64,000 nucleotides of DNA from Flaviflexus ciconiae (GTDB taxonomy: Bacteria; Actinomycetota; Actinomycetes; Actinomycetales; Actinomycetaceae): positions 682,001-746,000 of the forward strand of contig NZ_CP034593.1 in assembly GCF_003971195.1 (NCBI RefSeq). Direction: 5' to 3'. The position numbers and the translations under genes were made by a program. The notes under the pieces were generated by a model. That model did no database searches, was not told the DNA's origin, and saw only the letters and a list, made by a program, of their open reading frames with translations. Of the stretch, positions 9,348 to 18,310 are shown piece by piece; position 1 is the stretch's first letter, and the number at the start of each line of letters is the position of its first letter.

Positions 9348-10098
9348 CGGTCGGAGGAAGCCTTTTCCAGGTAGGGGCGAATCTGTTCGGCCAGCGAATC
9401 GTAAAATTCAGGAACGTAATGGAAGGGTGCCGCCCCCACCTGTGCTCCCGATCCCCAAGGATCGTGTCGGGGTCGGGTTTAATGATCGTAAAGCCCAGGT
9501 CCTCGTAGATCTTCCAGTAGGAGGGGAGGATGGCGTTTGCCCAGTCGGCGGTCTTGCCCATGCTGAGCGGAGCTTCTTCGCCGGTCTTTAGATGGGTGGC
9601 CCAGGGGGAGTGGATAACAACCGTTTTCTCGAACAGGCCCTTCTCGATGAGCTTGTCCTTCATCATCTCCGCCTGCTGCGAATAGGCGACCAGGTGCTCC
9701 GGTGTTCCAAATTCAACGAGATCCCAGTCCGTTAGCGTGTCATAGAGTCCCGTCGGAATTCCGTCGATTGAACGGGTTATGACCTCGCCGATTGGAGACA
9801 CGTAAACACCGTGCCTTTCATCGACGAGGTCGATGAGGACAAGATCAATATCTTCTGCGATGAGTACTTGCTTCAGCCCGGTTCCGTAAACGTCGGACTT
9901 GTACGAGTTTAGTTGGAACGGGTGTGGAAATTCCGGGTGTTCGGGCTTGTTATCGGTGGCCGGATGGTAGTAGCTAAGAACTGACTGCCGGGCGACGTAG
10001 ACCGGCACACGAGTCATGTCTGACAGCGACATTTGAATCATGTCTCGACTGACGCAACTCCCGAGTATGGCTACTCGTGCAGGCTCGTTTGCAGTCAT
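9344..10098 (-). pseudogene. DUF6270-family protein, single-base frameshift near the C-terminus
   Basis: The first ~220 residues open with RVAILGSCVSRDMIQM, the hallmark of DUF6270 proteins found in actinobacterial glycan clusters; the function of that family is unknown. The open frame then drifts into an unconvincing tail. In the other frame the expected end appears: APFHYVPEFYDSLAEQIRPY, a short tail, and a TGA at 9344-9346 that overlaps the next gene's ATG (ATGA). One missing base in or beside the C5 run at 9433-9437 explains the break, and the restored protein is about 251 residues. GAAGGA upstream of ATG 10098 supports the start. It may be an assembly error rather than a true pseudogene. 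Confidence 0.75.
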
Positions 10099-10403
10099 GG
10101 GTTATTCCTTCGAAGACCAGGTCTCAGCGAGAGCTTCTCGCGATACATCCGTTACCGTTCCGCACAGCGTTTTGGTAATCCAATTTACCCTACCAACTTT
10201 ACTGCTCTGCACTGGGAAACTGCTTGGTGCGCAGGTCAACATCACCATGTATCCGAACACGTTTGCCACGGGAACGCGGCTGAGACCACAGGTTGTGGGG
10301 AACGAAGCGTGCTCGCGCGTACCTGCCGGTGAGTAGCGTAGGATCGGCGGAAGAAAGCAATCATTCTTTACCGATTGCGTGAGATGTTGAAAGGCTTGTT
10401 TGG
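10099..10403. other. Intergenic promoter region between DUF6270 and wecB
   Basis: About 305 bases between divergent starts. No gene is supported. It should contain promoters in both directions. A small inverted repeat GCAATC/GATTGC (10357-10362 and 10373-10378) lies just upstream of wecB. AAGG at 10391-10394 is the wecB ribosome site. Confidence 0.4.
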
Positions 10404-11564
10404 ATGAGCAAGAAGAAGATCATGGTCGTTATGGGCACGCGGCCGGAAGCGATCAAGATGGCTCCCGTCATTCTCGCGATGAAGGACTCGGACGTTCTTG
10501 ATCCAATCGTTGTCTCCACCGGGCAGCACCGCGAAATGCTGGATCAAGTCAACGAGGTCTTCGGCATTACTCCCGACATGGACCTCGATATTTTCGAGCC
10601 GGGCCAGTCGCTCAACGTCATGCTGTCAAAGATCATCACCGGTATCGACACTGCGATCACCGACATCGATCCGGACGCTCTCATGGTCCAGGGCGACACC
10701 ACCTCGGTGTCCGGCGCGGCCATGGCAGCCTTCTACCGCTCCATCCCCGTCATCCACCTCGAGGCAGGCCTGCGCTCTGGCGACCTGTTCGATCCCTTCC
10801 CCGAAGAAGGCAACCGCCTTATCACCGGCCAGATCTCCTCGCTGCACCTGGCACCGACCGATCAAGCCAAGCAGAACCTGGTCCGCGAGCAATTCAACCC
10901 GGACAACATTGTCGTCACCGGCAACACCGTCATCGATGCACTGCTCCATGCCACGAAGGAACCCAAGCCCTTCACCGATCCGCGCGTTGCGGAACTTGCC
11001 CAGTCCGGCAGGGACATCCTGCTCGTGACTGCGCACCGCCGCGAGAACCTTGGTGAGAACATGGAATCAATCGGCAAGGCCATTGCCGAACTCGCCACCA
11101 AGTACCCCGACAAGGCAGTGCTGTTCCCGATCCACCGCAACCCAAAGGTCCGCGAGGCCGTTCTGCCCCAGATCGAGCACCTCAACAACGTGGTGTGGAC
11201 CGAGCCACTTCCGTACGGCGAGTTCTGCCATGCCCTGAAGGTCTCCCACATCATCCTCACTGACTCCGGCGGCGTCCAAGAAGAAGCCCCCTCGCTCGGC
11301 AAGCCCGTCCTTGTCATGCGCAAGACCACGGAACGTCCCGAGGCAATCGAGGCCGGCAACGCCCGCCTCGTCGGTGCACACACCGACGCCATCGTCGATG
11401 CCGTCACCGAACTGGCCCAATCCCAGGATGCCTACGAGACCATGTCCCAGGCAATCAACCCGTACGGCGACGGCAAGTCCTCCGACCGCGTGGTCGCAGC
11501 CATTGCCGCTCTACTCGGCGTGGGGGAGAGACTCCCCGAATTCGAGTACACCACAGGTCACTGA
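10404..11564 (+). CDS. wecB: UDP-N-acetylglucosamine 2-epimerase (non-hydrolysing)
   Basis: Interconverts UDP-GlcNAc and UDP-ManNAc in the cytoplasm, supplying the substrate of the two WecC-type dehydrogenases further along the island. Family motifs run through the 386 residues: GTRPEAIKMAP near the start, STGQHREML, QGDTTS, HLEAGLRS, EEGNR, TAHRREN, TDSGGVQEEA, RKTTERPE and NPYGDGKSSDR. The length is normal. ATG 10404 has AAGG nine bases upstream. The gene is followed by a terminator at 11580-11606, so it is probably transcribed alone. Confidence in the function is high. Whether the product feeds only this glycan is inferred. Confidence 0.95.
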   Translation: MSKKKIMVVMGTRPEAIKMAPVILAMKDSDVLDPIVVSTGQHREMLDQVNEVFGITPDMDLDIFEPGQSLNVMLSKIITGIDTAITDIDPDALMVQGDTTSVSGAAMAAFYRSIPVIHLEAGLRSGDLFDPFPEEGNRLITGQISSLHLAPTDQAKQNLVREQFNPDNIVVTGNTVIDALLHATKEPKPFTDPRVAELAQSGRDILLVTAHRRENLGENMESIGKAIAELATKYPDKAVLFPIHRNPKVREAVLPQIEHLNNVVWTEPLPYGEFCHALKVSHIILTDSGGVQEEAPSLGKPVLVMRKTTERPEAIEAGNARLVGAHTDAIVDAVTELAQSQDAYETMSQAINPYGDGKSSDRVVAAIAALLGVGERLPEFEYTTGH

Positions 11565-11579
11565 TATTGAGTTGAGAAG

Positions 11580-11606
11580 GCCGCCGGAGACTTACGATCC
11601 GGCGGC
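11580..11606 (+). terminator. Intrinsic terminator after wecB
   Basis: GCCGCCGG at 11580-11587 pairs perfectly with CCGGCGGC at 11599-11606 across an 11-base loop, followed by TTTC. It lies 15 bases past the wecB stop. Confidence 0.7.
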
Positions 11607-11822
11607 TTTCACTGAGTAGCCGGACATGGGTTCTAGCCGATCGCATGTCTTCTCAGGAGTAAAGCACGTCAAGGAGGAGCGGTCACCCATACCGATGTAA
11701 GTTGCTTCTTGTGCTCGTCCCCTGTCTTCTCAGACACGTTTACGGGAGCGGCTTCGGCGCGATCGCGGAGCTTTGGTTAAACTCGATGAGTCCGCCAACG
11801 TAGAAATCGAGTTTTCTTTTCC

Positions 11823-13910
11823 ATGACCCAACGTGTTGAGGATTCTAACCAGCGACTGATGAGGGGATTGCCCGAACGGCGATACCTTCCTGAACTGCAC
11901 GGTGTACGCGGTGTTGCCCTGCTGGGCGTCGTTCTCTTCCACCTTTTTGGCTCGGGAAAGATCTCTGGTGGCATCGATATCTTCCTTGCGATATCGGGCT
12001 TCCTCTTCACCGGAATGCTGCTACGCGAATCCGCAGCCAAGGGCGGTCCTGTTGATCTGTTCAAATATTTTGGACGGCTGTTCCGAAGAATCGTTGCACC
12101 GGCAGCAACCGTTGCTCTCGCAACGCTTGCGCTAGCGCTCGTTATCCTGCCCGTCACGCAACACCGACAGCTGTGGACCGAGGCGCGAGCCTCGATTCTC
12201 TACTTTGAGAATATTGAGCTCATCAACTCGCAGCTGACCTATGACGCTGCTGGACCTGACACGTCTCCCTTCCAACACTTCTGGTCCCTATCCGTGCAAG
12301 GGCAGTTCTATCTGGTATGGCCGTTCGTTGCCATACTTTCGGTCCTCATTGCCCGCCTGATCAAGCGGTCCGCGGCTGGCGTCATGGCGACGCTTGCGGG
12401 GCTCATCGTTGTTGTTTCCCTGGGTTATGCCATCTACGTTGGGAGCTACAACCAGGACGAGGCGTACCTCATGACGCAAACCCGCGCCTGGCAGCTCGCC
12501 TTTGGTGCCCTTATTGCGCTGGCGGGATCAAAGATCAGGCTTCCCAGGAAACTCCGGGGAGTGGGCGGTTGGCTGGGCTTTGCCCTCATTGTTAGCTGCG
12601 GATTCCTGTTGGACGGCAGGGCTCTCTTCCCGGGACCCTGGGCATTCTGGCCGATCCTCGGGCTTACCCTCGTCCTTATCTCGGCGGGCCCAGAAGGCGG
12701 CAACAAGGATCCGAAATGGTCAGCCACGTACTTCCTTACCAACAAGGTTTTTGCCTGGATTGGTGATCGTGCCTACGGCCTCTACCTGTGGCACTGGCCG
12801 CTCCTGATTTTCTACATGGAGATTGCGGACAAACAGGCAATTAACGTCATTGATGGTCTCGGCATCCTCGCCGTTTCCTTCGTGATCGCTTCGATCATGT
12901 ACAAGCTCCTCGAGCAACCGCTGTCCCGAGCGACTAAAAAGGCGAATGCGCCCGGTGGCGGACGCAGGAACAAGTACACCGTTGTTGCCGGCGTCGTCAC
13001 GATTGGTCTCGTTGGTGTGGGTACGACAGCGTTTGCTCCGACACCGCCCGAGCTCAAGGTTGCGTATGAGGGGTTGGACGCGGACAAGTACCCGGGTGCT
13101 GCGCAAGCTTTCCAGGATGAACCGCCTGCCGAGGAAGAAATCTTCCCGGAAGTCGAATACGCACAAGACTATATGCCAGAGTACGTTGCACGCGGCTGTC
13201 GCCAGGAAGGGAATAACGTGCCCGGCACCGATGAGGTTCTTATCTGCGAGGACGAGGATCCGCCTGCAAATCCAACGGCCACGATTGTCCTCGCTGGCGG
13301 TTCCCATGCCGGTCACTTCGAGGCGGCGTTCAAGGCTCTGGGTGACAAATACGACTGGGAAGTCATTGTGGCAATCAAATCAGGCTGTGTCTTTGGCCTT
13401 GAAGAAAACCCGGATCACTGGATGTGTGGTCAGTGGAATGAAAACTTTATTGAATGGCTCGACACCCAAGACGTCGACCTCGTTGTCACACCCGGTAGCA
13501 GGCTCTGGCAGCCCGAGAACGTTCTGGCTGACGCCCCCTACTGGTGGGAGCAGATCACCGATACGGGTGCGGATCTTCTCCTCACACGCGGAACCCCGCG
13601 AGGCATGGAGAACGTCCCCGATTGCCTTGCGTCGGGTGGCACTGCGCAAGAGTGCGGCCTCCCCAAGGCAAACATTGCCGAGGTTAACCCGCTTTTGGAA
13701 ATGGACCTGCCGGAGGGCACGCACTTACTGGATCTAACCGAGTACGTGTGCCCGGCCATTGACGATGATTCAAAGGCTAACTGCGATGCTGTTGTTGGCA
13801 ATCTTCTCGTCTGGTACGACACGGACCATTTCACAGTCCCGTTCTCGCAGTCGTTGGCACCAGCGATCGAAGAAGAGCTAAGCGACACCCTTCCAACCCT
13901 CTTCAGATAG
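11823..13910 (+). CDS. Acyltransferase 3 (OafA-like) fused to SGNH domain
   Basis: Predicted membrane O-acyltransferase that transfers acetyl or similar groups to surface glycan. The first ~370 residues are the acyltransferase 3 domain: LPELHGVRGVALLGVVLFHL, then about ten TM segments, FWSLSVQGQFYLVWP and YLWHWPLL. An outside SGNH-hydrolase-like domain follows, with the serine in AGGSHAGHFE and a C-terminal WYDTDHFT holding the Asp-His pair. Cysteine-rich stretches in the outer part may form disulfides. No ribosome site is clear before ATG 11823. A start a few codons downstream (LPERRYLPEL region) is possible. A close paralogue with the same architecture lies at 31631-33754. Confidence 0.88.
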   Translation: MTQRVEDSNQRLMRGLPERRYLPELHGVRGVALLGVVLFHLFGSGKISGGIDIFLAISGFLFTGMLLRESAAKGGPVDLFKYFGRLFRRIVAPAATVALATLALALVILPVTQHRQLWTEARASILYFENIELINSQLTYDAAGPDTSPFQHFWSLSVQGQFYLVWPFVAILSVLIARLIKRSAAGVMATLAGLIVVVSLGYAIYVGSYNQDEAYLMTQTRAWQLAFGALIALAGSKIRLPRKLRGVGGWLGFALIVSCGFLLDGRALFPGPWAFWPILGLTLVLISAGPEGGNKDPKWSATYFLTNKVFAWIGDRAYGLYLWHWPLLIFYMEIADKQAINVIDGLGILAVSFVIASIMYKLLEQPLSRATKKANAPGGGRRNKYTVVAGVVTIGLVGVGTTAFAPTPPELKVAYEGLDADKYPGAAQAFQDEPPAEEEIFPEVEYAQDYMPEYVARGCRQEGNNVPGTDEVLICEDEDPPANPTATIVLAGGSHAGHFEAAFKALGDKYDWEVIVAIKSGCVFGLEENPDHWMCGQWNENFIEWLDTQDVDLVVTPGSRLWQPENVLADAPYWWEQITDTGADLLLTRGTPRGMENVPDCLASGGTAQECGLPKANIAEVNPLLEMDLPEGTHLLDLTEYVCPAIDDDSKANCDAVVGNLLVWYDTDHFTVPFSQSLAPAIEEELSDTLPTLFR

Positions 13911-14037
13911 GTAAGACCCTCCGATTGACGTGGGAAGTGCCCTGTCTGAGGTGTTGTCACATGCAACAGGGACCCAGATCCGCAACGACACATCGAAGCC
14001 CTGCAGGAGCCGGCCGTCGAAAGGTTACCGCCTGGGA

Positions 14038-15108
14038 TCAGACAATGCGTGCGAGTAGGTTCTCGAAGCTCTCGATCATGGATTCAGCCGTGTAGCACTG
14101 GCGGACCCATTCTCGTCCCTTGGCTGCTAGTTGCGCGTACGACCCTGGATTTAGGAGAAGACTCAGGTCGGCGGTGGGCTCAAAACCTTGCGGCGTGAAA
14201 TAGTCGCCAAAGTTCGAGTCGGCGATCGCGTCGACGTGTGATGAGGCGAAGAGGCCAACGTACTCACGTGCTCCTACACCGATGACGGGCGTTCCAACGG
14301 CAAGGCTGTGAAGAGCAGTTCGGCCCGCGGTTAGTGACACGGTCGAATGCTCGAGCTCAGCGAGCATGTCCGGAAGACTCAGCCAGCCCGATAGTCGGTA
14401 GGTAAAGCCGCTATTTCGTTCACTCAGTTCACGCAGGCGTGAATTGAAATATCCGCGTCCACTACCGTCCCCCATGATCGTTGCGTGAACGCGCTCAACA
14501 CCCTGATCAGAAAGCAGTGTCACGAGATTGTCGAGCGCTTCTAGCTGCTTAAGCTTATCGATATCGAGGCGTGACGCCATGGCGATCCGTAAGACGCCTT
14601 CTTCCATCTTGTCCTCGAAGCTAACACCCGGGCGTGCTAGCTCGGACTCCGGGACGCCGTTAGGGATAACGGCGACTTGTTCGAGCGGGACGCCACCGAT
14701 TTGATGGACCATCTTTGCCAGCAACCCTGTGACTGCGACCAGGGCACCGGCTTCGTCCTTCCAGGACTGCACGTAGTCAGAATAGACCCCGTGGAATGTG
14801 GCAACGAAGGGAATTCCGGTCTTCTGATACAGGTATTGGCTGACTTCACGTGACCTCATGGGAGAGGAGACGATGACGTCCCAACCGCTCTCCTGAACCC
14901 AACCAAGGCATTCGGACAGATCGCTCTCGGCAAGATCGGAACGGAGCCCCCGGGCACCAGCTTCCTTTGCTTCGTCGATGAGCCGCTGAGTGGGTGCAAT
15001 CACCCCGACGGTATACCCCTTGCTGGCAAGGCCCTGGATCAGGGTGAGAGCCCACTCCTGCACACCACCCCAGGAGGACACGGTGTGCACGATAACCAGG
15101 ATTCTCAC
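14038..15108 (-). CDS. Glycosyltransferase family 4
   Basis: A 356-residue GT-B protein opening with MRILVIVHTVSSWGGVQEWA, a typical GT4 N-terminal loop. It continues with VAVIPNGVPESEL at the domain junction, LRIAMASRLDIDKLKQLEAL, and a C-terminal domain with AELEHSTVSLTAGRTALHSL where most GT4 proteins carry the EGxP-type nucleotide-binding segment. The usual glutamate pair is not obvious, so the active site may be divergent. It is the last gene of a minus-strand operon (18173 to 14038) in which every junction is a four-base ATGA overlap. The sugar specificity is unknown. Confidence 0.8.
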   Translation of the reverse strand: MRILVIVHTVSSWGGVQEWALTLIQGLASKGYTVGVIAPTQRLIDEAKEAGARGLRSDLAESDLSECLGWVQESGWDVIVSSPMRSREVSQYLYQKTGIPFVATFHGVYSDYVQSWKDEAGALVAVTGLLAKMVHQIGGVPLEQVAVIPNGVPESELARPGVSFEDKMEEGVLRIAMASRLDIDKLKQLEALDNLVTLLSDQGVERVHATIMGDGSGRGYFNSRLRELSERNSGFTYRLSGWLSLPDMLAELEHSTVSLTAGRTALHSLAVGTPVIGVGAREYVGLFASSHVDAIADSNFGDYFTPQGFEPTADLSLLLNPGSYAQLAAKGREWVRQCYTAESMIESFENLLARIV

Positions 15109-15757
15109 TGCCCGTACCCCGCAGTCAGCTTGAGCTGCTTCAGGGTGCTTTCGATCCGTTCGTCGAAGTCAATGACTGGTACATCGTCCCGGAGATTCAG
15201 GTGCGTCGCTTGCAGGGCGGGGGCGAAGCAACTGGCGATGGCGATTGACCCGAGTGCTTCCGAGCCTTCACCGTGCAGTCTCCTCGCCTCCATAACAGCA
15301 TTCGTCGTCACCGCGATATCGAAAAGGGTGGCCAGAGTTCCATTGAACTGGTCGAGCGGCAGGACCTGGAGAACGGAATCGTTGGTTTCCCGCCGCTCCA
15401 TGCTCAAACTACGCGTTGTGACTTCAAGCGAACGATGGGTTTCGGGCAGGGGCTCTTGCGTGGGGGAGAAAACAGCTGACTCCTCATTCTCCGCCACTGT
15501 GAAAGGCTGGCCCCAAATCTGTTCGGCAACGCCGCTAGTATCCTCACTGATTACAAGGTTCGTGCTCACGGGATTGTCGAGCCTCGGACCGAACATCATG
15601 AGGCTTGACCAGAAGAGGCGATCCGGGTCGAGGAGCGCGATTCTCGGGGACGGGAAAGCAGGACCTCGCCAACGGGTAGTGCTCGACCGTCCTGCTCGGT
15701 CAGCAGTTTCATCGAAAGATTGCCGTGGGTCGCTACTGCACATTCAATCCTGGTCAT
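15105..15757 (-). pseudogene. Unrecognised glycan-operon protein, single-base frameshift
   Basis: A continuous frame covers most of this gene but has an implausible beginning. In the adjacent frame a start ATG at 15757 overlaps the upstream gene's TGA (ATGA) and reads MTRIECAVATHGNLSMKLLT and on to GEVLLSRP. One missing base around 15646-15663 (a G4 run sits at 15646-15649) joins this to RIALLDPDRLFWSSLMMFG in the main frame. The restored protein is about 217 residues and ends in a four-base overlap with the downstream GT4. No family is recognised and no TM or signal peptide is seen. Both overlaps argue that the gene was intact until recently, or is intact and misread. Confidence 0.65.
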
Positions 15758-17706
15758 TCGATCTCAGCTCCGATCATCGCCATCAACTCTGTTACCGAAA
15801 CGTCCTTTGACGCCAAGATACTGGGGGAAGCGATAGCTAGCCTGTCGGCTGTTGCCGTAGCTTCCCGAGCGCTACCAACTGGGACAAGTGCAGTCCATGC
15901 CTCGGTTCCGTCAAAGGTGCGAAGGTAAAGACTTGCACAACCAACGTCCGTGAAATCCGGACGAGTCGGTACATCGCCGACAAGAACCGTCGCCATTCCC
16001 ATTGTCCTTTGAAGGTCCCGTAGTCGAAGCGAAACCCACTGCCGGGCCACATGCTCGAGGTCGTCAGCGGTTGACGCTTGGACTGGTTCAACGGAGTACC
16101 CGTTGAAAGCGAGATCGGCCAATGCGTCATCTGAGGGCCGCATGAGCCATGCTCGTTCGCGGACCACTTTGCCGCGATAGTCCGCTTCCGATCCGAGAAT
16201 GATTTCTTGGTCGTACGTCGTGAGAATTCCGAGCTTTGAAGCGAGCGGACCGGTCACCATGATCGCCTGGGACTGCTCCTGTCCGGGAAGATACTGGGTG
16301 AAGTTCTTCTCGAGATTCGCACGCTCAGCGACCTGCGCCCACGGATGTCGCTCCTTAACACGGTGAACAGCAGTGCGCTCCGCGTCCGTGGTCGTCCCCG
16401 TGATCGCAAATTGCCGGGTTAGCAGTGCGCCGAGCTTCTGGTTCTTTACATCGACGGCGCTAACCTGCTCGGGGTGGATCCTCCGGAGGACAACGGCCTT
16501 GCCTACGTGCTTCCAGCGGACTCCGAGGAGCGCCGTGCGGGTAGCGAGGTTGTGGTCGACTGCGCTCGTCAGCCTTGTGTCGTACCGGAGCTGACGAATG
16601 ATCCACGTCGGGATCAGCCAGGTGGGGTGCCCGGTTGCCTGGCTCGTTACCGAAAGCACATCAAGATTGAAGTCTTCCTTCGTCACGTGCATGATCATGT
16701 CGCCCGTGACGTTATCGAAATTCACCCACGCTCCGTAGCTAGCAATCGCGTTGTCGTGCAGCGCTTTGAGGCCAAGCTCAAGCCGGTTGGGAAGCATGAG
16801 GTCATCGGAGTCGTGCACGGCCGTAAAGTATCCGCGAGCTTGGTCCGCACCGAAGTTGCGTGCCGCGGCAATGCCGCCGTGCTCCCGCCAGAAGTATCTC
16901 ACTCGCGGATCGCCGATAGATTCAACTATCTGCTGAGAGTCATCGCTACCACCGTCGTCGACGATAAGAATCTCGAAATCCTGGAATGTTTGCAGTCGAA
17001 CGGAGTTGATCGCTTCTTTCAGGTAGGCCGAACGATTGCGGGTGGAGATAACAACCGAAACCAGGGGAGGAGCTCCTTGGGGCTTCTGGTTCCAGTGGGG
17101 GAGATGGGCGATGAGATCGACCCGTTCGGAAGGCATGTGGTCGGAATCGTCGTGACGGTCTTTCTCATGCTCGATGGGTTCCGCAGCGGGTCCAATGAGT
17201 GTGCAGGCAGTGCGACCAAGGTTGGCTTCCCAGCCAAGCAACTGGCAACGTAACGCAAACTCAGCCAGTGCCCTATCGAAGTTCTTGATAGCGGGATTGA
17301 AGCCTTGCACTACGCAGTACGCCTCTACTCGCAGAGCAAATGCCGTTGCCGTCTTTTCTTCATGCTCGGAGGCAGAAACATTGTCCGTCGTCTGAAAACT
17401 GCCGCCGAGAAGTGCGGACCTGGGACCCAGGCTGTTGCCGACAGTGAGGGATGTAGGCCAAGGGCCTTCGCAGACAGCAACCCATTCGCTTGTCACGTAC
17501 TGCATTGCGAGCGAGAACCGGTCGGTTCTTGGGGTGGTGGGATCCACGAGAATCCAGCTGACCTCTGGTACAAATCGCTCGGAGTCGGTCTTCTGATCAG
17601 TTCTGGCGATAAGAAAAATGTCACCAATGCTGGGGAGGGATAGGTTCTCGGGTAAAGAAGCATCCCGGACTTGGGAAATATCGAGGAGCAGGCTCATTGA
17701 GGTCAT
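15754..17706 (-). CDS. Glycosyltransferase family 2 with long flanking domains
   Basis: The central third is a GT-A domain of family 2: PLVSVVISTRNRSAYLKEAI, FEILIVDDGGSDDS and a DxD-like site in FTAVHDSDDLMLPNRLE. About 200 residues before it and 220 after it are unrecognised. The C-terminal part may be a second divergent binding domain. I place the start at ATG 17706 because it overlaps the upstream stop by four bases like its neighbours; an ATG at 17721 would add five residues. It is predicted to add one sugar to a membrane-anchored acceptor in the cytoplasm. It shares an operon with two unknown proteins and a GT4. Confidence 0.82.
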   Translation of the reverse strand: MTSMSLLLDISQVRDASLPENLSLPSIGDIFLIARTDQKTDSERFVPEVSWILVDPTTPRTDRFSLAMQYVTSEWVAVCEGPWPTSLTVGNSLGPRSALLGGSFQTTDNVSASEHEEKTATAFALRVEAYCVVQGFNPAIKNFDRALAEFALRCQLLGWEANLGRTACTLIGPAAEPIEHEKDRHDDSDHMPSERVDLIAHLPHWNQKPQGAPPLVSVVISTRNRSAYLKEAINSVRLQTFQDFEILIVDDGGSDDSQQIVESIGDPRVRYFWREHGGIAAARNFGADQARGYFTAVHDSDDLMLPNRLELGLKALHDNAIASYGAWVNFDNVTGDMIMHVTKEDFNLDVLSVTSQATGHPTWLIPTWIIRQLRYDTRLTSAVDHNLATRTALLGVRWKHVGKAVVLRRIHPEQVSAVDVKNQKLGALLTRQFAITGTTTDAERTAVHRVKERHPWAQVAERANLEKNFTQYLPGQEQSQAIMVTGPLASKLGILTTYDQEIILGSEADYRGKVVRERAWLMRPSDDALADLAFNGYSVEPVQASTADDLEHVARQWVSLRLRDLQRTMGMATVLVGDVPTRPDFTDVGCASLYLRTFDGTEAWTALVPVGSAREATATADRLAIASPSILASKDVSVTELMAMIGAEIE

Positions 17707-18173
17707 GCCAGGTCCAGCCATCCTGCTACTTGCCGTCCGCTTTCTGTTGATGCGTGCCAGGGAATCCGGCTCGGTACGTCGTTCTCACGTGCGGTCTTTT
17801 GCCAGTCGACAATGCTGATCTCGACTGTTCTGACCGGCTTTGAAAATGTCAGGGGCTCAAGAACATGTGAGGCATCGTTATCGAGCCCGAGCACGTACTG
17901 GTAGTGGTTCTCGACGATTCCTGAATATGGCCACGACACGACCGTGGGTGTTTGGCCGAATGCATCCTTCGCGTCCGGCACCGTGAGGATCCAGGTTTTT
18001 TCCGGCGGCCGCCATGTGCTTGGCAAGATCAGGTAGATCTCATTCGCTTCGATTGGAAGCTTGATTGTTCCCGTGCGCTCGTGTCGCTTTGGAGGGGTCT
18101 TCTCTTCGACCGGAGGGGGCGTGGAAGTAAGTCCGACTGCGCGCAGAATCTTCCGCCACGACTGACGAGCCAT
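17703..18173 (-). CDS. Unrecognised small protein heading a glycosyltransferase operon
   Basis: About 156 residues. A basic start (MARQSWRKILRAVGL) and a proline/glutamate linker precede a folded part with aromatic-rich segments such as ANEIYLILPSTWRPPEKTWI and VENHYQYVLGLDNDASH. There is no TM segment, signal peptide or known catalytic motif. ATG 18173 is chosen because GAGGAAGGGGG lies just upstream; an in-frame ATG at 18212 lacks this. The gene starts the operon 18173-14038 and overlaps the GT2 gene by four bases. This points to a role tied to that glycosyltransferase, but the function cannot be assigned. Confidence 0.65.
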   Translation of the reverse strand: MARQSWRKILRAVGLTSTPPPVEEKTPPKRHERTGTIKLPIEANEIYLILPSTWRPPEKTWILTVPDAKDAFGQTPTVVSWPYSGIVENHYQYVLGLDNDASHVLEPLTFSKPVRTVEISIVDWQKTARENDVPSRIPWHASTESGRQVAGWLDLA

Positions 18174-18310
18174 ACGGCGGCCCCCTTCCTCTTTGTTTAT
18201 GGTCATACTCAAGATTCAACGGTTTGCTCACGTTTTCCGCCGTGAACTCTCACCATCGTGATCGTAAGTCACATTACTGGTTAGGCCCTGTGATCGGGAG
18301 CGTGAAACCC

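Noticed and set aside
10033..10336. Two overlapping short open frames between DUF6270 and wecB
   Set aside because: They have cysteine- and arginine-rich, low-quality translations, overlap the start of DUF6270, and lack ribosome sites.
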